From Amaurobius ferox (lineage: Eukaryota > Arthropoda > Arachnida > Araneae > Amaurobiidae), in assembly GCA_951213105.1 (NCBI GenBank), contig OX578155.1, positions 29,528,857 to 29,592,856 on the forward strand: a stretch of DNA of 64,000 nt. The letters run 5' to 3'. How positions within the stretch are numbered: the first letter of the stretch is position 1; each line of letters opens with the position of its first letter. The translations under genes and the position numbers were made by a program. Positions 23,801-37,742 of this stretch are shown here, in pieces. Below the pieces are notes generated by a model. It was not told where the DNA came from and made no database searches. It worked only from the letters and a program-made list of their open reading frames with translations.

Positions 23801-26800
23801 TCAAAGTTGGTTTGCTTTTCATATTTCTCAGGACCCTTATAAAGTCCCCATTTTTACTTTCCCTGCAATACATGGTAATGTATAGGGAAAGTATTGGAAT
23901 CATGCCGAAAATCGCAAATCGAATTTTCGACGCACCTACACGTTTTGGGATTTCTAGAACACGATAAAACCATTTTTAGCGTGACGTCTGTGTGTGTGTC
24001 TGTCTGTCTGTCTGTGCAGATTTTGTATCCACTCTAACTAAAAAACTAATGGACCGAATTTCAAAAAAATTTTGTAGGTAAGTCACTTGTGGGCGGGGCT
24101 GGTGCTGATTAGTTTTGGGTACGATTCGGAATAAAAGAACCCGCCTTTTTTGTGAAATGGCCCGCAAAAGCTTGTATCCACTGTAGCTAAAAAAACTAAT
24201 GGACCGAATTTCACAAAATTCGGTAGATGAGTCACGTTTAGGTCACAATGGTGCTGATTAGATTTTGGTACGATTCAGAAAAAAATAACATGCCTTTTTT
24301 TGCAAAATGGCCTGCAGAAATTGCCAAAATCTAAAATAAAAAACTGGGTATACTCAAATATATCCATTAAATGCTGATTTAATACGTAATTTTTAACGAC
24401 GAAAAGAATAAGACCAACCCCATTACACTAGGACTAGCCGTTCTCGAGATATTTTAGTTTTCCGTACTTTCCCTACGCCACCTTTGAAAATAAGTCCGGT
24501 TATCGAATGAGAACGAAAATTGAATTAAAAGTGAAATAAATTTAATTAAAATAAAGAGAACATGAATATAAGTCTGCAGGGAAAGTCATGTGCTGCTCAC
24601 ATCAGATTTTTTACTTTCCCTGCAATACATGGTAATGTATAGGGAAAGTATTGGAATCATGCCGAAAATCACAACTCGAGTTTTCGACGGATCTACGCGT
24701 TTCGAGACCTCTAGAATACGAAAAAACTATTTTTAGCGTGACGTCTGTGTGTGTGTCTGTCTGTGTGTCTGTCTGTCTGTCTGTGCAGATTTTGTATCCA
24801 CTCTAACTAAAAAACGAATGTATCGAATTTCACAAAATTTGGTAGGTAAGTTACTTGTGAGCGAGTCTGGTGCTGATTAGTTTTGGGTACAATTCGGAAT
24901 AAAAGAACCCGCCTTTTTTTGCGAAATGGCCCGCAAAAGCTTGTATCCACTCTAACTGAAAAACTGATGAACCGAATTTCACAAAATTCGGTAGATGAAT
25001 CACTTGTGGGTTACCTTGGTGCTGATTAGATTTTGGTACGATTCGGAAAAAAATGACCTGCCTTTTTTTGCAAAATGGCCCGCAAAAATCATCCAAATCT
25101 AAACTAAAGAACTGGGTATACTCAAATATATCCATTAAATGCTGATTTAATACGTAATTTTTAACGACGAAAAGAATAAGACCAACCCCATTACACTAGG
25201 ACTAGCCGTTCTCGAGATATTTTAGTTTTTCGTACTTTCCCTACGCCACCTTTGAAAATAAGCCCGGTTACCGAATGAGAACGAAAATTGAATTAAAAGT
25301 GAAATAAATTTAGTTAAAATAAAGAGAACGTTAATATAAGTCTGCAGGGAAAGTCATGTGCTGCCCACATCAGATTTTTGTTTATTATTTTTAAGGGTCC
25401 TTAAAAGTATTTATTTTTCATCAGGGGTCCTGAAAATACTTCTCTTTTCTCAAAAGTCCTTATTTTTTCCCTCATGGAAAAATAACAGTTTCAGCAAAAA
25501 ATTGCTTTTTTCTCCATCTAAATAAAGGGCGATTTAAAATTTAAATCTCTGTAATTGCCAAATAAAGCAAGTGAATCATTGCCAACTACTGGTTTGCTAC
25601 ATATATACTGCTGCAATGCGACATAACTTTTCTTGCTCACGGTTTGATGACTATGCTGTTACAATGCATTTGCTGTTAATGACTATGCTATAGTTATTGA
25701 CTATGCTGTTACAAGGCATTTTAATTAGATTAGATTAAATGTTAATTAGATTAAATAGATTTTAGAAAATTACATATTCGTGATACATTTTAATAGAAAA
25801 CACTATGAAAAATGCATTTTGGGTCCATATTTTTTGTTACTTGAAAAGAGTGGGAAATCTGTTATTGCATTTAAATATTCTATTGTAATATAATATCCAA
25901 CATATTTATGTACTAATAAAACTAATGCAGTTCCGTTTATGATACAGGTTATTTTGATGAAAAAGCCATGCCTTCTGCCGGTATTTTACCATTTCTTCAA
26001 AATTCCATTTGTACATTTAATAACACTTGCTATCCAAATTCTCATACAGAAGATGCTAGAGATAAGCTTTTAGGAATGAATTCCACAATGTAAGTATATC
26101 TACATTCTTTATTGTATAGCTTGAGCATATTATATTTGTCAAATTAGTTTTTCTGTTATTGAACTCTTAATTTTTAACATGACTCATTTAGTTCTTGATT
26201 TATTCAATCTAATATGTAAAAATTTGAAGTATAAATTAGTAGTGTCATCAGAAATAAAAGGGGGGGGGGGATGGATGTTAAACAAGAATTTTGTTTCCCT
26301 ATTTCCCCAGATATTATTTCTTCAAGTTTCAATGGGTGTTAAGGTGTTGTCAGGGGCAAGGTCTGACTAACACAAGGGTATACCGGGCATTTACTCTGGG
26401 CTTCACATCAAAGGGGCCCCAAATTAAAGAATTGCAACATTGAAAAATTAATGACTGCTTTCTCAAAAAAAAAAAAAAAATGTATGCCAACAGAATAGGT
26501 TTGCCCAGAGAAAAGATTCATATTGTGGACATATATGGATTAACCACTTATTTAGCATGTTGGCATTTTGGCTGTGGTATATAAGAAAGTTGCCAAGAAT
26601 TTAAATTCCATTAAGGTAAGAACCACATTTTGTATAGATTTTTCCAGAATGCAATTATGTTTTTGAAAAATATTTTTGTTCATTTCATATGTATCGAGAG
26701 GTGAAGGGGGCCCCAGAGGAATGTCTGCCCTGGGCCTCAGTTAGGCTATGTCGAACCCTGATCAGGAGGGTGGGGGTATGACATCCTCTGTGGTGACCAG

Positions 26801-29800
26801 CCATCCATTCTGTTACTCTATGTCCTTGGATGAGTCGGGTGGCCTGGGCTTTCGACCCTCTGTGGTGATCCGGCCACACAAATAGCTACCAAAAGCCTTC
26901 GGGTTGGTTGTGTGGTCTGGGTCTTCAACCCCCTGTGGTGATGCCATTGCAATCATTAGATTTTCATATTCGGATTAAAATTACTTATACATTAACAAAT
27001 TTACTTAGTATTTGCTGATTTATACTATTTGATTGCTTTTATTATATCACAAGTTCTTAGAATAATGTATCATCACAAATAGGAACTATATATTTTAGCT
27101 AAATTATATATATATTTGTTTAAAAAGTTTATTGAGGAATGCTATTTTATATAATTGAATATTTCTATTAGATGTATAGATTCTAATGATTGGTTATTTA
27201 AACTGATAAAATGAAACATTTCTGTAATTTATTTTATCTTTTTTCTATTTTCAGACTTCTAAATTTTTTTCAAGATTTGGAAGAAATTGCAAATAGACAT
27301 TTAACAAAAGATGTTAAAAAAAAGTTTGATCATGCTTTTAAAGATTTTGAATCAATCAATTTTGTTATTAAAAAATTAACTGATCCTAAAGTTCCTATCA
27401 ATGGTAAATAACTTTCTAATATTACTTATTGTTTATCTTCTTTCACAGAGTATTCAGTTAATTACTTTGAATGTTGGATAATCTAAATTTTCCGATGGTT
27501 CTTATAAAGTTTTTGACATAGTTCATATTCAGTGCAAATAATTTTTGGTAATTGTTATTAAGTTGAATCTGTATAATATGTGAAAAATTGGAAACTTGGA
27601 AATGTCAGGAACTCTTTTCATGTGTGGTAGGCCATCTTGCTATAATCATGCTTTTAGTTCCTAATAGCACATAAGTGCATAACATTTGGTTACTAAAAGC
27701 ACATAAGTGCATAACATGAAAGTGGTCCCAAATAGCTTTTACAAAATACCCCTAACCTACTTAATTCTCTCTATACCTGGGAATCCTGCAAGAAAATTTG
27801 ATTTTTACCTGCTTTAGTATTTGAATATTATTATTTTTAAATGGTTGATAGAAAAGCATGTGCATAAAATTTTAAAATTATATAATGTACTGAGAAAGTG
27901 AAATAGTAGAATCTTTCAGTTAGGTGGTGCTAATATACCTAAAAATATGTCAGAAATATCGTCTGCTAATTTTAATATGTTTTTGGCAGCAAAGACATCT
28001 GATCAAAGATGCTTGGAACCTGTACCCGAATTATAAGAGCGGAGCCGAAGCTAGCTTTTGCTCAGTGATTATAATGTCGGTCTTGTAAGCACGAGGTCCC
28101 GAGTTCGGTCCTGGCTCGGGACTGGCCACAATCGCCACAATGTCAAACAATAATTTCATACCTCTTTATCAATCAAAGAGCATGGGGTTTTACCAGAGCA
28201 TTTAAAAATAATAATTTTTATTTTAAAGCAATATTTCTCTAGCCATTCATATTATAGTGTCACTGAGAAATTAAAAAAAATATCCATGCTCTAAAACCCC
28301 AAACAATTGAATAGTTTAGGTCAGTAAAGCATTTTCGAGAAGCTGGATCTGTGGCAGACAAAGCGAGAAAAGGCAAGCCTTCTTTTCAACTCAGGATAAA
28401 TGATTTAAAATGGAGATTGCATTGCTGAAACTCTTTAAGGACACTCACATAAGAGTTGCTAGAAAAATGTTGCTCTAAAACAGAAGTTCTTTCACTTTGG
28501 GAAAACTCTAAATTCTATGATTGATAACAAAACAGGTCTGTAATTATCATCTGGTGCATTAAAAACAGCAGACAATATTTCTGATACATTTTTTGTGAGC
28601 ATATTAGTGCCGCCTAACTGAAAAAAGTTTTATTATTTCAAGTTCTCAATGCATTATATGGTTTTAAAATTTGATGCATGCAACTTTTCAATCACCCTGC
28701 ATGTACAGTTCAAATTAATTTTCAAGGTTATAAATTGCAATTTCAAATAAAATAAAAATTCGAGAGCCTCTTTCTAAAGTTGAGGCCTGTAAATGGCTGC
28801 TTAGTTTGCTTATCGCTACAGCTGGTCCAGAAAGGTACTGTAGTTGATTATCATATAAATATAAATTAAATTAATCAGAATTTCATGCAAACAATATTAC
28901 TTTTGAAATAATTTTACTTTTAAAATTTTTGAGTTGTGGAGACGCAATTTCCATTAAATACTATTTGAGTATTGAGACATAAATGGACACAAGCATTTTA
29001 AGATTCTAGAACATATTACCCAGCATTCTCCGGGTCCTAAATAAGCAGATGCTACATAAGTGATACATATAACACCACTCAATTTCTAAATCCCCTAATT
29101 TGAGCCAAGCTCATTCCTGCTCTCCATTTTTTTCTATGCACAATCATGTACAGCCATGTACATGCAATATTGTATTGTATGCAGTGAGTGTAATATGCCT
29201 TACTAAAGATACTTGATACTAAAGTATGCACACTAAAAATACTTGAAATCTCAAAAAGGAAAAAGTTCTGTCTGATTAAAACAGTTTGGTTCTCATTTAT
29301 AGTTTACTTTTCATTTTCAGAAAGCTTGGATTAAAAATTAGATTTTCATATTTTATCATCTAGTTTGTGTCCCACCATTTTCTTTGATTAGAATTCAAGA
29401 CTCGGAGCTGATCAAAGAAAGAAAAAGTTTCGTATGTCTGCTAAAAAAATTGATTTTGAAGCCAACATTAAAAATAAAATTTTATACACTATTTTAAAGA
29501 AATTATGTCAAATTTTTTGAACACACTAATTTTATATTCCAAAATTTGAAAAACATTCTGTCAAATCCTCGAAATTTGAAAATTGCAAAATTTGTAGCAC
29601 AAAGTCTATATCGAAAGTGTGAACTATCTTTTTTTCTTTCATTCAACCCAGGCTGTCCAACCTACCTGAAAGTGTAAGGTATCTATGTGGATGAGTGGTG
29701 AGATATCATTCGTAAAACACATGTCAAAGAAAGTGCTCATATTCAAGAAAAATTGTCTGCTCAATAATTTGAATTAAGAATTAGTGAAAAAATTTGGTTG

Positions 29801-32800
29801 AATTTTGACTTTTGGGTTCATAAATTTTAAACTAATTCAAATTAAAAAAAAAAATCTTGACAAGAACTGTTGTTCTGGGAGTTCAACTACTCCTGTACCG
29901 AATTTCATAGCTCTGTTGAAGCTTCGATTTTTTGCTATAGAAGCAACACACACTGGCATCTTATTATGTAAGTTTAATGTATGAGAAAGTTGAGTGAAAT
30001 CTCTCATTCCAGATATTTAATTGTGAGATTGAAGAAGATTTAGATTATTTTGAAATGTAGTATGTACCTTTCTTCTTCCTTCATGATATGTTTTTAAGTA
30101 ACTCTGTTTTGTGTGCATGTTATTACATATTTTTGTTTTTATTTCAGGTATTTTAAATATGAATAGTCTAATTTCTAACAAATCTGCTTTCAAAGATTCT
30201 CTTCGCCAGCAGAAAGTGAGATTTCCAAAAGTAGTTTTGGAAACTTTACTGTCTTCTAACATTAGATTCCAAGGTGTCCAAAAGGTAATTATTGCTGTTA
30301 TGTTTCTAAAGTCTACAAAACCCTTAAAGATGTACTTACATCACAATAAATAACATTGTTGAAAAGAAATAACTTACAATTTTTCCTTGAAGGAAGCAGT
30401 CTTTTAACTGACATATACCTGCTTTCTTCAAGGGAGTATTGTAAGTTAATTTATGTACTTATGTAATGAGAAATGCATTGAATAGATACAATATTTTGAT
30501 CATTTTTACATGGCTAGTTGTGAGTTCAATTCTCATATAATTAGATTTAATAGGCCAAGTCTAAACTTGATTCAGCGTGTACATTTACTTTGGGTAGGAC
30601 AATTTTCTAGCCAGTAGCAAAAGAAATGATTGTTTTAAAAACTGTTATGTTAAAGCACAATTTGTCTGTAATCATCTTACATAATGAAATAATATGTCTG
30701 TCACCTGTAGCAAAAATTTAAAGCCTTGGACAGTGGTAAAATTCAGTAAAGTGGTACTTCAGGTTCTTGAACTCAGTAACATATACATATTTTTTAATTC
30801 AAATTAGTCTAAAAATTATGAACATTTTAAAATGAATTTCAGTCAAAGTAAAAAATTCGAGCAAACTGTTCTGCTTGCAAACACTTTCTTTGACAGGTGC
30901 TTGTTCTGCGAATAATGTCTCAGACTTTCAGTTCAGACTTTAAGTGCTATTTTCTTTGCAATTTTCTGATTTCATAGATTTTAAAGATAAATCTTCAAAT
31001 TTTGGAATATGAAATTATTTCAATATTGTAAGTGTATTCTGAAAACTTGACTTAAATCGGACATAATTAAAAAAAAAAATAATATATCAAATTTTATTTT
31101 TTACTTTTGGCTTAAAACTAAATTTATTTATTTATTTTTTTATCAGCTCAGAGCCTGGCAATGGCGGGCAATTCATTCTAGTGATATTATAAACACATAC
31201 TTTATGAAAGATTTAATAATTGGCATATATCAAAATTTTAGTACAGCATGTTATTTATAAGATTTTTTTATAATATAACAAAAGTTTCATTAATGTTTTA
31301 ACTATTTTTTGATGGGGGGGGGGGGGTCAATTTCTTGTATAAGAGTGATAATCAGATTTCAAATTATGGAATATTTCCCATTGTCATATGGAAAAGAGTC
31401 AAGGTGTTTCATATTTTCTGGTTCCTGTTTCTTTTACTGTCCTGGTAAAAACCCAAACCTGATTCCCTGAGCCTAATAATAGATTACTGCAGCACACATA
31501 ATCGGGATGTACCTGAAGAATCTCATGGTTTTTTTGTGTAACATTTAACTTATTTTAGTGTACAGTTATATTCATAACTACCTGATTTTCCAATCAGAAA
31601 ATGTTTCTTCCATTTTCATGATTTAATTGTAAATGTTTCTAATATGCTTGTAAAAAGTTCACCTTTTCTTAATTGCGATCATTTGTTAAATATCATCAAA
31701 AGTCTGTCAAAATTTTTAAAAATCAGCGAAGTCCAAAATATGCCAATTTTGCTCACATTTAAAGAAATTTTTATCAGTGACTTAAGCTATTTTTATAAGC
31801 ATTCCTCCAGATTTCTGATATAGCGTTGAAATCAAATTTTATTATATTATGTGAAGTGTGATAAAAATTTACTGCATTAAACATACTTTTTTCTGTAGTC
31901 CTTAAAAAATACTTGGAATTTTGAAATAAAAAATATGCCAGAACCCTTTCTAGGAACTTGTTAGGTACTTTTTTTTATAGCTGTGTAAGCATATTGTATT
32001 TATCACATTTTAATGATACATTTCTGTAACCATTTCAGATTTTCGATCGTGGTAGATTAAGTGTTGCTGATTATTTTTGCTCCTCCAATGGTTTAGAGCA
32101 CCTTTTAGATGTTCCTCTGTCCAGGCAAAACGTTTTGTTCAAAGAACTGTGCAACATGAATTCTAGAAAGGCTCGGAAGTTTACAGTGGAACTAGCCAAG
32201 CATTTAAATTATGATGAACTGCTGGGTCAGGTTAGTTTGTGTTAATGAATTCTCTCTCTATCTTAGCTTTTTATATAAATGTTGGATGTTTAGTGCATTT
32301 CAAGAAATGCTTCTATTTATAAAGTTATAATCTCAATAACAGAAACAATCGAAATCAAGAGGGGTCATGATTGCATAATATGATTTTAGTTACATTAAAT
32401 TAAATTTTATAACAAAATACTAAACACTTTTGAAATCATTCATGAAAAATACAAAATTCTTATTTTCCATAGAAAAAAGAAAACAGTCTCTTGAAAAGAA
32501 ATAGCCAAATATATTATAAATTTTGAAAAGTTTTCTGATATATCAATCAAATTTTATTCACTCTGTAAATGAAATACCAAACATTATTCATAGTTTATGT
32601 CACTTATAGATAATAAAGTATACAGTTGTTTCAAGAATGTGCTGGATTTCCTTTGTCTGTTCAAGATAACAATTAAACCCAAAATCAAAAAGACGAAATG
32701 AGCACAAATACGAGAAACAGAACAATATGTATATTCAAGTTATGGATTAAAAGTCTGTCTGAGAGAGAGAGAGCCAATCAGAAAGCAGAATGAAAAATAT

Positions 32801-35800
32801 TCCAGCCAATCCAAAACAATTAACTAACACTCAAGATTGGAATGTGCCAAAACACTAAAGAAATGTCCCAACAATACAAGTCCGAACAAGAATAAGTGTC
32901 TTCCAACGCAACAAAAATAAGTTAAAATGACAGAGTCCCAGAGGCAAATAAATAGAACAAGTATAAAGTAAGGGGAAAGAATTACAGGTTACTATGCCAG
33001 ACCATGGACAAAAATAGTGTACTGGATATGCCACTGACTAAATTGTTAGAATTTTGCTTAAAAAAATCAAGATCATAAATTTTGTATCATCCTTGTGGTA
33101 GAAAACTCAAAACTGATGAAGGGATTCAGAGTATCCTCGAAATAGCTGTATTCTGCCATATTTTCTATTGTGCCTAAATATGTTGCATAAGTTTTCCCGA
33201 GTTTTCACGTGTTTAAAGTAGGGGAATATCAGGTATTCATGAATGGCTTATACACAAGTATATACAGCAGTAACGGCTTGAGCTTCTATCTCTGAGAGGA
33301 AACAATAATCTAAAATAATAAGAATTAAATGCAGATTTTGCTTATTTTATACCATCTTCATTTTTAACGCAGACTTTTTTTAAAGGTTGAGATAAAAATC
33401 ATAAAATTTTAGTGAGATCCCCCCCCCCCTCCCCAAAAGAAAAAGAAAGTAGATGGATAAATCACTATTGACATTACAGTATTTTCAATTTCTTAATTAA
33501 GCATTGTGCTTTTCAAATAATGTCTGTATGTCCGTTTATCTATCTTTCCTGTGAAAATGCTCTCTTCCCTTTTGTCTCAATATGAAATTCTGAAACATTC
33601 CATGAATTCCAGGATGCACTGGATATCCTTTATCAGTTTTGAGTTTCCAGCCATTGAATTTTGAAACCAATGCTTTGCCAACTGAACTATTTCGGCTTCA
33701 AAGAAACATCGCAAACTGTCTATCATGTATTATATCCATTAAAATGTTTATCCTCTATTTATAGGATTTACATATGGCTCCTGTTTGAACATAATTTATT
33801 TAAAATATTAGAAATAAAGTAACAATTTACTTCTAATTCTTGGCATATAATCAAAGTATAAGTATTTAAATTTACATTGCTTTAATTTTAGCTTTAAAAA
33901 ACATATTTTACATCAAAGAGTTTTTTTTTATTATTTTATTCTTTTTTATTTACAATGAAGTAGACTGTCATTAGATATGAATCATTTAAAGCAAAATAAA
34001 TTGTTCTCATATTTTAATTTTATAATTTGGTGACATTTTTTGTCTAATTTATGATTGGATTATTATTTACTAACAGATTATAATGTAAAGTGAAGTATTT
34101 ACAATAACAATTGAAATATTTGTTCATGTTAAAAATTTTTTTAACTTATTTTTTATTTACAGCTATCAAATGTAAGCGCTCGAAATACTGGTCAAAAATT
34201 GCATCTTAATGATTGGCAACATATCATGGGTACAGCTGGAAATGTGATGAACGACGTAAGTAAAAACTTTTATGTAATGTTTTGTTGAAGTATTAAATAT
34301 CTCATTTCAATTTCAAATACACTTTTTGCTGTAATGTTTTTATGACTATTTTATTGATCTCGTATGGTTATTTTTTTGTACGTAATGTTACCTTATATTT
34401 TTCTCAATGTACAGCATTTGCAGTTACCAATTGTTATTATAGGAAGCAAAGGTCACTTGACCTTGGTGACATATTTGGGCAATGTCACAGACTTAACTAG
34501 TTCTGGCTAGCTTAGAAAATTTTAAGAAACAAATCTGAAAAAATAGCATTTATAGTTACCAATTGTTATTACAAAAAGGTCTGGGTCACTGGACCTTTGG
34601 CAACAAATTTGACAATGTGTCTTCTTCTTTAGAACTGACAAGAAGTGCAACCTTACGTACTCAAACCAGATCAGCAACTTTAATTTTTGTTTATTTAGAA
34701 AGCTTCAGGGTGCTCGAGAAGTCATGCACATTAAACTTTAAATACATATTTTATATAAAAATTTAAATAGTAGAATTTTTTTCAGTTAGGAGGTACTAAT
34801 ATACTATCAGAAATATTGTCTGCTGCTTTTAAATATCTCAGATGATCTGAAAATTGCATGTTTGAAAACATGTACAGGCTCTTCGCAAAAGCAAAAAATA
34901 TGAGAATCACAATTGACCGTAGGTTCAACACAAAATTTCCACTCCCCTAAGCAAAATGAGTAGTTTTTTTATCTGTACATTTTGACCTGCGACCTCGAAT
35001 TGGGTCTGAAAACTGCTAAATCTGTTCAAAAAATCAGACATGTTAAAATAATTGTAAATTATCAACAGATGGGTTTATGAAATGTTTTTTGGAGTAGTCT
35101 ACAATATTTTAAAAGCAGCTGTTGAAAAAAAGTGATTGTTACATAGTGTATCAATTTTAATATATTGTAATATAAAAATCTGAGAGATTTAAAATGAAGC
35201 ATTTATATTTTTTAAAAATTCATTAAAATTTGTCTATTCATCATGTGGACTCCATTTAAAGTCCATATAAAATAAAAAGCAATGTACATTGGCAAATTAG
35301 CCGTGAGACGTACAATTTTTGTATTTGTAACATCATTAGCCCTTTTGTGGGGAGAGGAGCAAGTTACATCCCAAGGTATACATTGTCAAATTGATACTTT
35401 TTTTCAGCACTTTAAAATTTAGAATAACATGCTATAACTATAATCATTTGGACAAATGATATAGATTTTTCAACTTTTTTCTTGCAAAATTTGCCAAAAA
35501 AGGTGGAAAAAATCACAAGCTACTTAAAAATGGATTCTGGTGTGAGAAAGTCGTGTTGAGTAACACTCCAGTTAATTTTATAGGTATATTAGTGCTTCTT
35601 TACTGAAAAAATTCTACTATTTCAGTTTCTTGGTTGATTTTAAAATTTAATATATGTGCGGCTTTTCGATCAACCTATGCATCTAATGGGCTTCATTCGC
35701 CAGACCTTGTAGAGCTTCTTTAAATAAAACAAATATAAAAACGTTTCCTTAGTTTGAAAAATTAGGTTTTTATATTTTATTATTTAATTCATGTTCAGCC

Positions 35801-37705
35801 AGTTCAGGGGTTGCTTTAGATTTTTGATTACTTTCACCAACTTATTTACCAAATGAAGTTTTTTTTTTTTTCTAAATGGAGTTTTTATTTGCCAAATTTT
35901 ATTTAACTTTCCATTTGGAAAATTTGATTTGATATATAAATTCAGAAAATTCCAAAAATCATTGTTTTGATAAGACAAATAGTATAGTAGTACAAATTCG
36001 ATTAGTATATCCTCGATTTTTGATTTTGACATTAGCAGAATCCATTTTCACCAATTTTTTTTTCAATTGCGAAATTGAATTGTCTTGGAAAAGTGTGACA
36101 ATGGCAATCGACAGTACGACCCTTGGCCATTTTCTGCAATTGAAGTTCATGGCTCAGAGCTAATCAGCAGAGAAAAAAAAATACGTTCATCTGCTGGATT
36201 AATTTGATTTTGAAACCAAAAGTAAAAAGCATTTTATATGCTATTTTCAAATGTTTCATTCAAGTTAAATTTTTAGAACACACTTATAATATTAACATAT
36301 TTCTATATTCTAAAAATTGAAAATTTACAAAAGTCTGAGACATTGTTTGCGGAACATTTGCTTTTGTATCTTTTGAATTCATAAATACTCCGCTGGAATA
36401 TGTGATTTTGAATTCAAAAATTTGATGGGTTTTCTACTTTAAATGTTTATAAAATTTAAACTAATTTGAATTTTTAAATAAATCTGGAGGTCTGTCAATC
36501 TAGAGAGTTCAACTACCCTTGTATAAAAATTTCACGACTGTCCAAACAAAGTTTTTCTAGTGCAGATGATTTTCCACGATAGGTGACGCATAAACATTTT
36601 TTATTATGTAAGATACATTATTTTTCTAAAGATATTTTAATTTTACTTTATCTATTTAATCAGTTTTCACAAACTGTGTACATAATTTTGTTTCAGGTAA
36701 AGGGCATGGATAGTTTATTTTACATTATTATGAATTTTAACTCCACATGGCAGCGGATACTAGATGTATTTGATTCAAATGATGAAAATAAGACTTCTCA
36801 CTTAATTCAGTTATTTACATGTGGTCGAAACATGTCATCGTTGTTTGACCATGATCAACAGGGACCAGCACGGCATTTTGAGGAGTTACGACAACAGATG
36901 AAAAATGAACGGGAGGTCTTCACTAAAAATGATGATTTTAAATATGTCTATGACAACTCAACAAGTAAGAATTTGTGCTATAATTCTTTGGTGCAAATAC
37001 AGTTGTATAAATTTTGTGTTTTAAAATTTTTATTAGATATCATATATTAAAATCATTTCAGTTACTTCAGTTTAAAACAATCTAGGTTACAGGATTCGTA
37101 ATCTGTGATTTTAAGATTGGGAATATCATTTTTATTCATAAGATGAATATGTATGCATGTATACATACATACATACATACATACATACATACACACACAC
37201 ATACAGTGGGCTCCCTCTAATCTGCACAGCTTGGGACCAGAGGTTGCGTGAGTTATGGAATTTTGTATAGACATTACTGTATAAACTAATGTGTAAACAT
37301 GAGACATCAATGTACATTGACATGTACATCCTGAGTTATTAAATTAAAAATCACTCTACAATACATTTAAAGCAAAATTATATCTAATTTTGTAAATCCA
37401 TTTGTTTTTAAAAATTTTGAACATAGATTTAATTGTTGTTTAAGGATTTTTTATTTTTGTTTTAATATTTTTTTCCTACAGTCTATGAACAGTCATTATT
37501 TCTTGCCCTGTAATAAAACTCTGTTTCTGTATAAAGTCAAGGTATTTATATCATAGAGCTAAGACCTGCTCAAAAGTAACCTTTTCTCCTTTGTCATCAG
37601 AATCAGTATCAGAATTAACTTTATTAGAATTTAATACATTATTGTAATTTATTGTAAATTGAACTGTTCATATCCAAAATGTATTGCTGATTAACAAGAT
37701 TTGAC

Positions 37706-37742
<37 letters not shown>

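Larger units (their letters stand above)
22691..25947 (+). other. ABCA intron 2
   Basis: 3.3 kb, phase 1. Holds a minus-strand SINE (about 23300-23592) and two Helentron-like elements head to tail (23855-24607, 24612-25375). The minus frame at 22715-23035 is unsupported. 25380-25947 shows nothing recognised. Confidence 0.85.
27404..30147 (+). other. ABCA intron 4
   Basis: 2.7 kb, phase 1. Almost filled by a composite repeat: a long-TIR MITE (27843-28696) with a tRNA-like segment inside (28035-28115), then family C sequence to about 29972 with a SINE fragment nested at 29645-29694. Confidence 0.85.
30285..32038 (+). other. ABCA intron 5
   Basis: 1.75 kb, phase 0. Holds a hairpin at 30371-30447 and an inverted family C copy at 30780-31140, plus a G-run at 31315-31326. 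Confidence 0.85.
34256..36696 (+). other. ABCA intron 7
   Basis: 2.4 kb, phase 0. Holds a ~132-bp tandem duplication (34414-34680), family D copy 2 (34709-35675) and family C copy 2 (36140-36611). Confidence 0.85.

Noticed and set aside
24851..25135. 94-codon minus ORF, echoed at 45210-45425 and 23976-24167
   Set aside because: The similarity between these frames comes from the Helentron-like repeat itself; no transposase motif.
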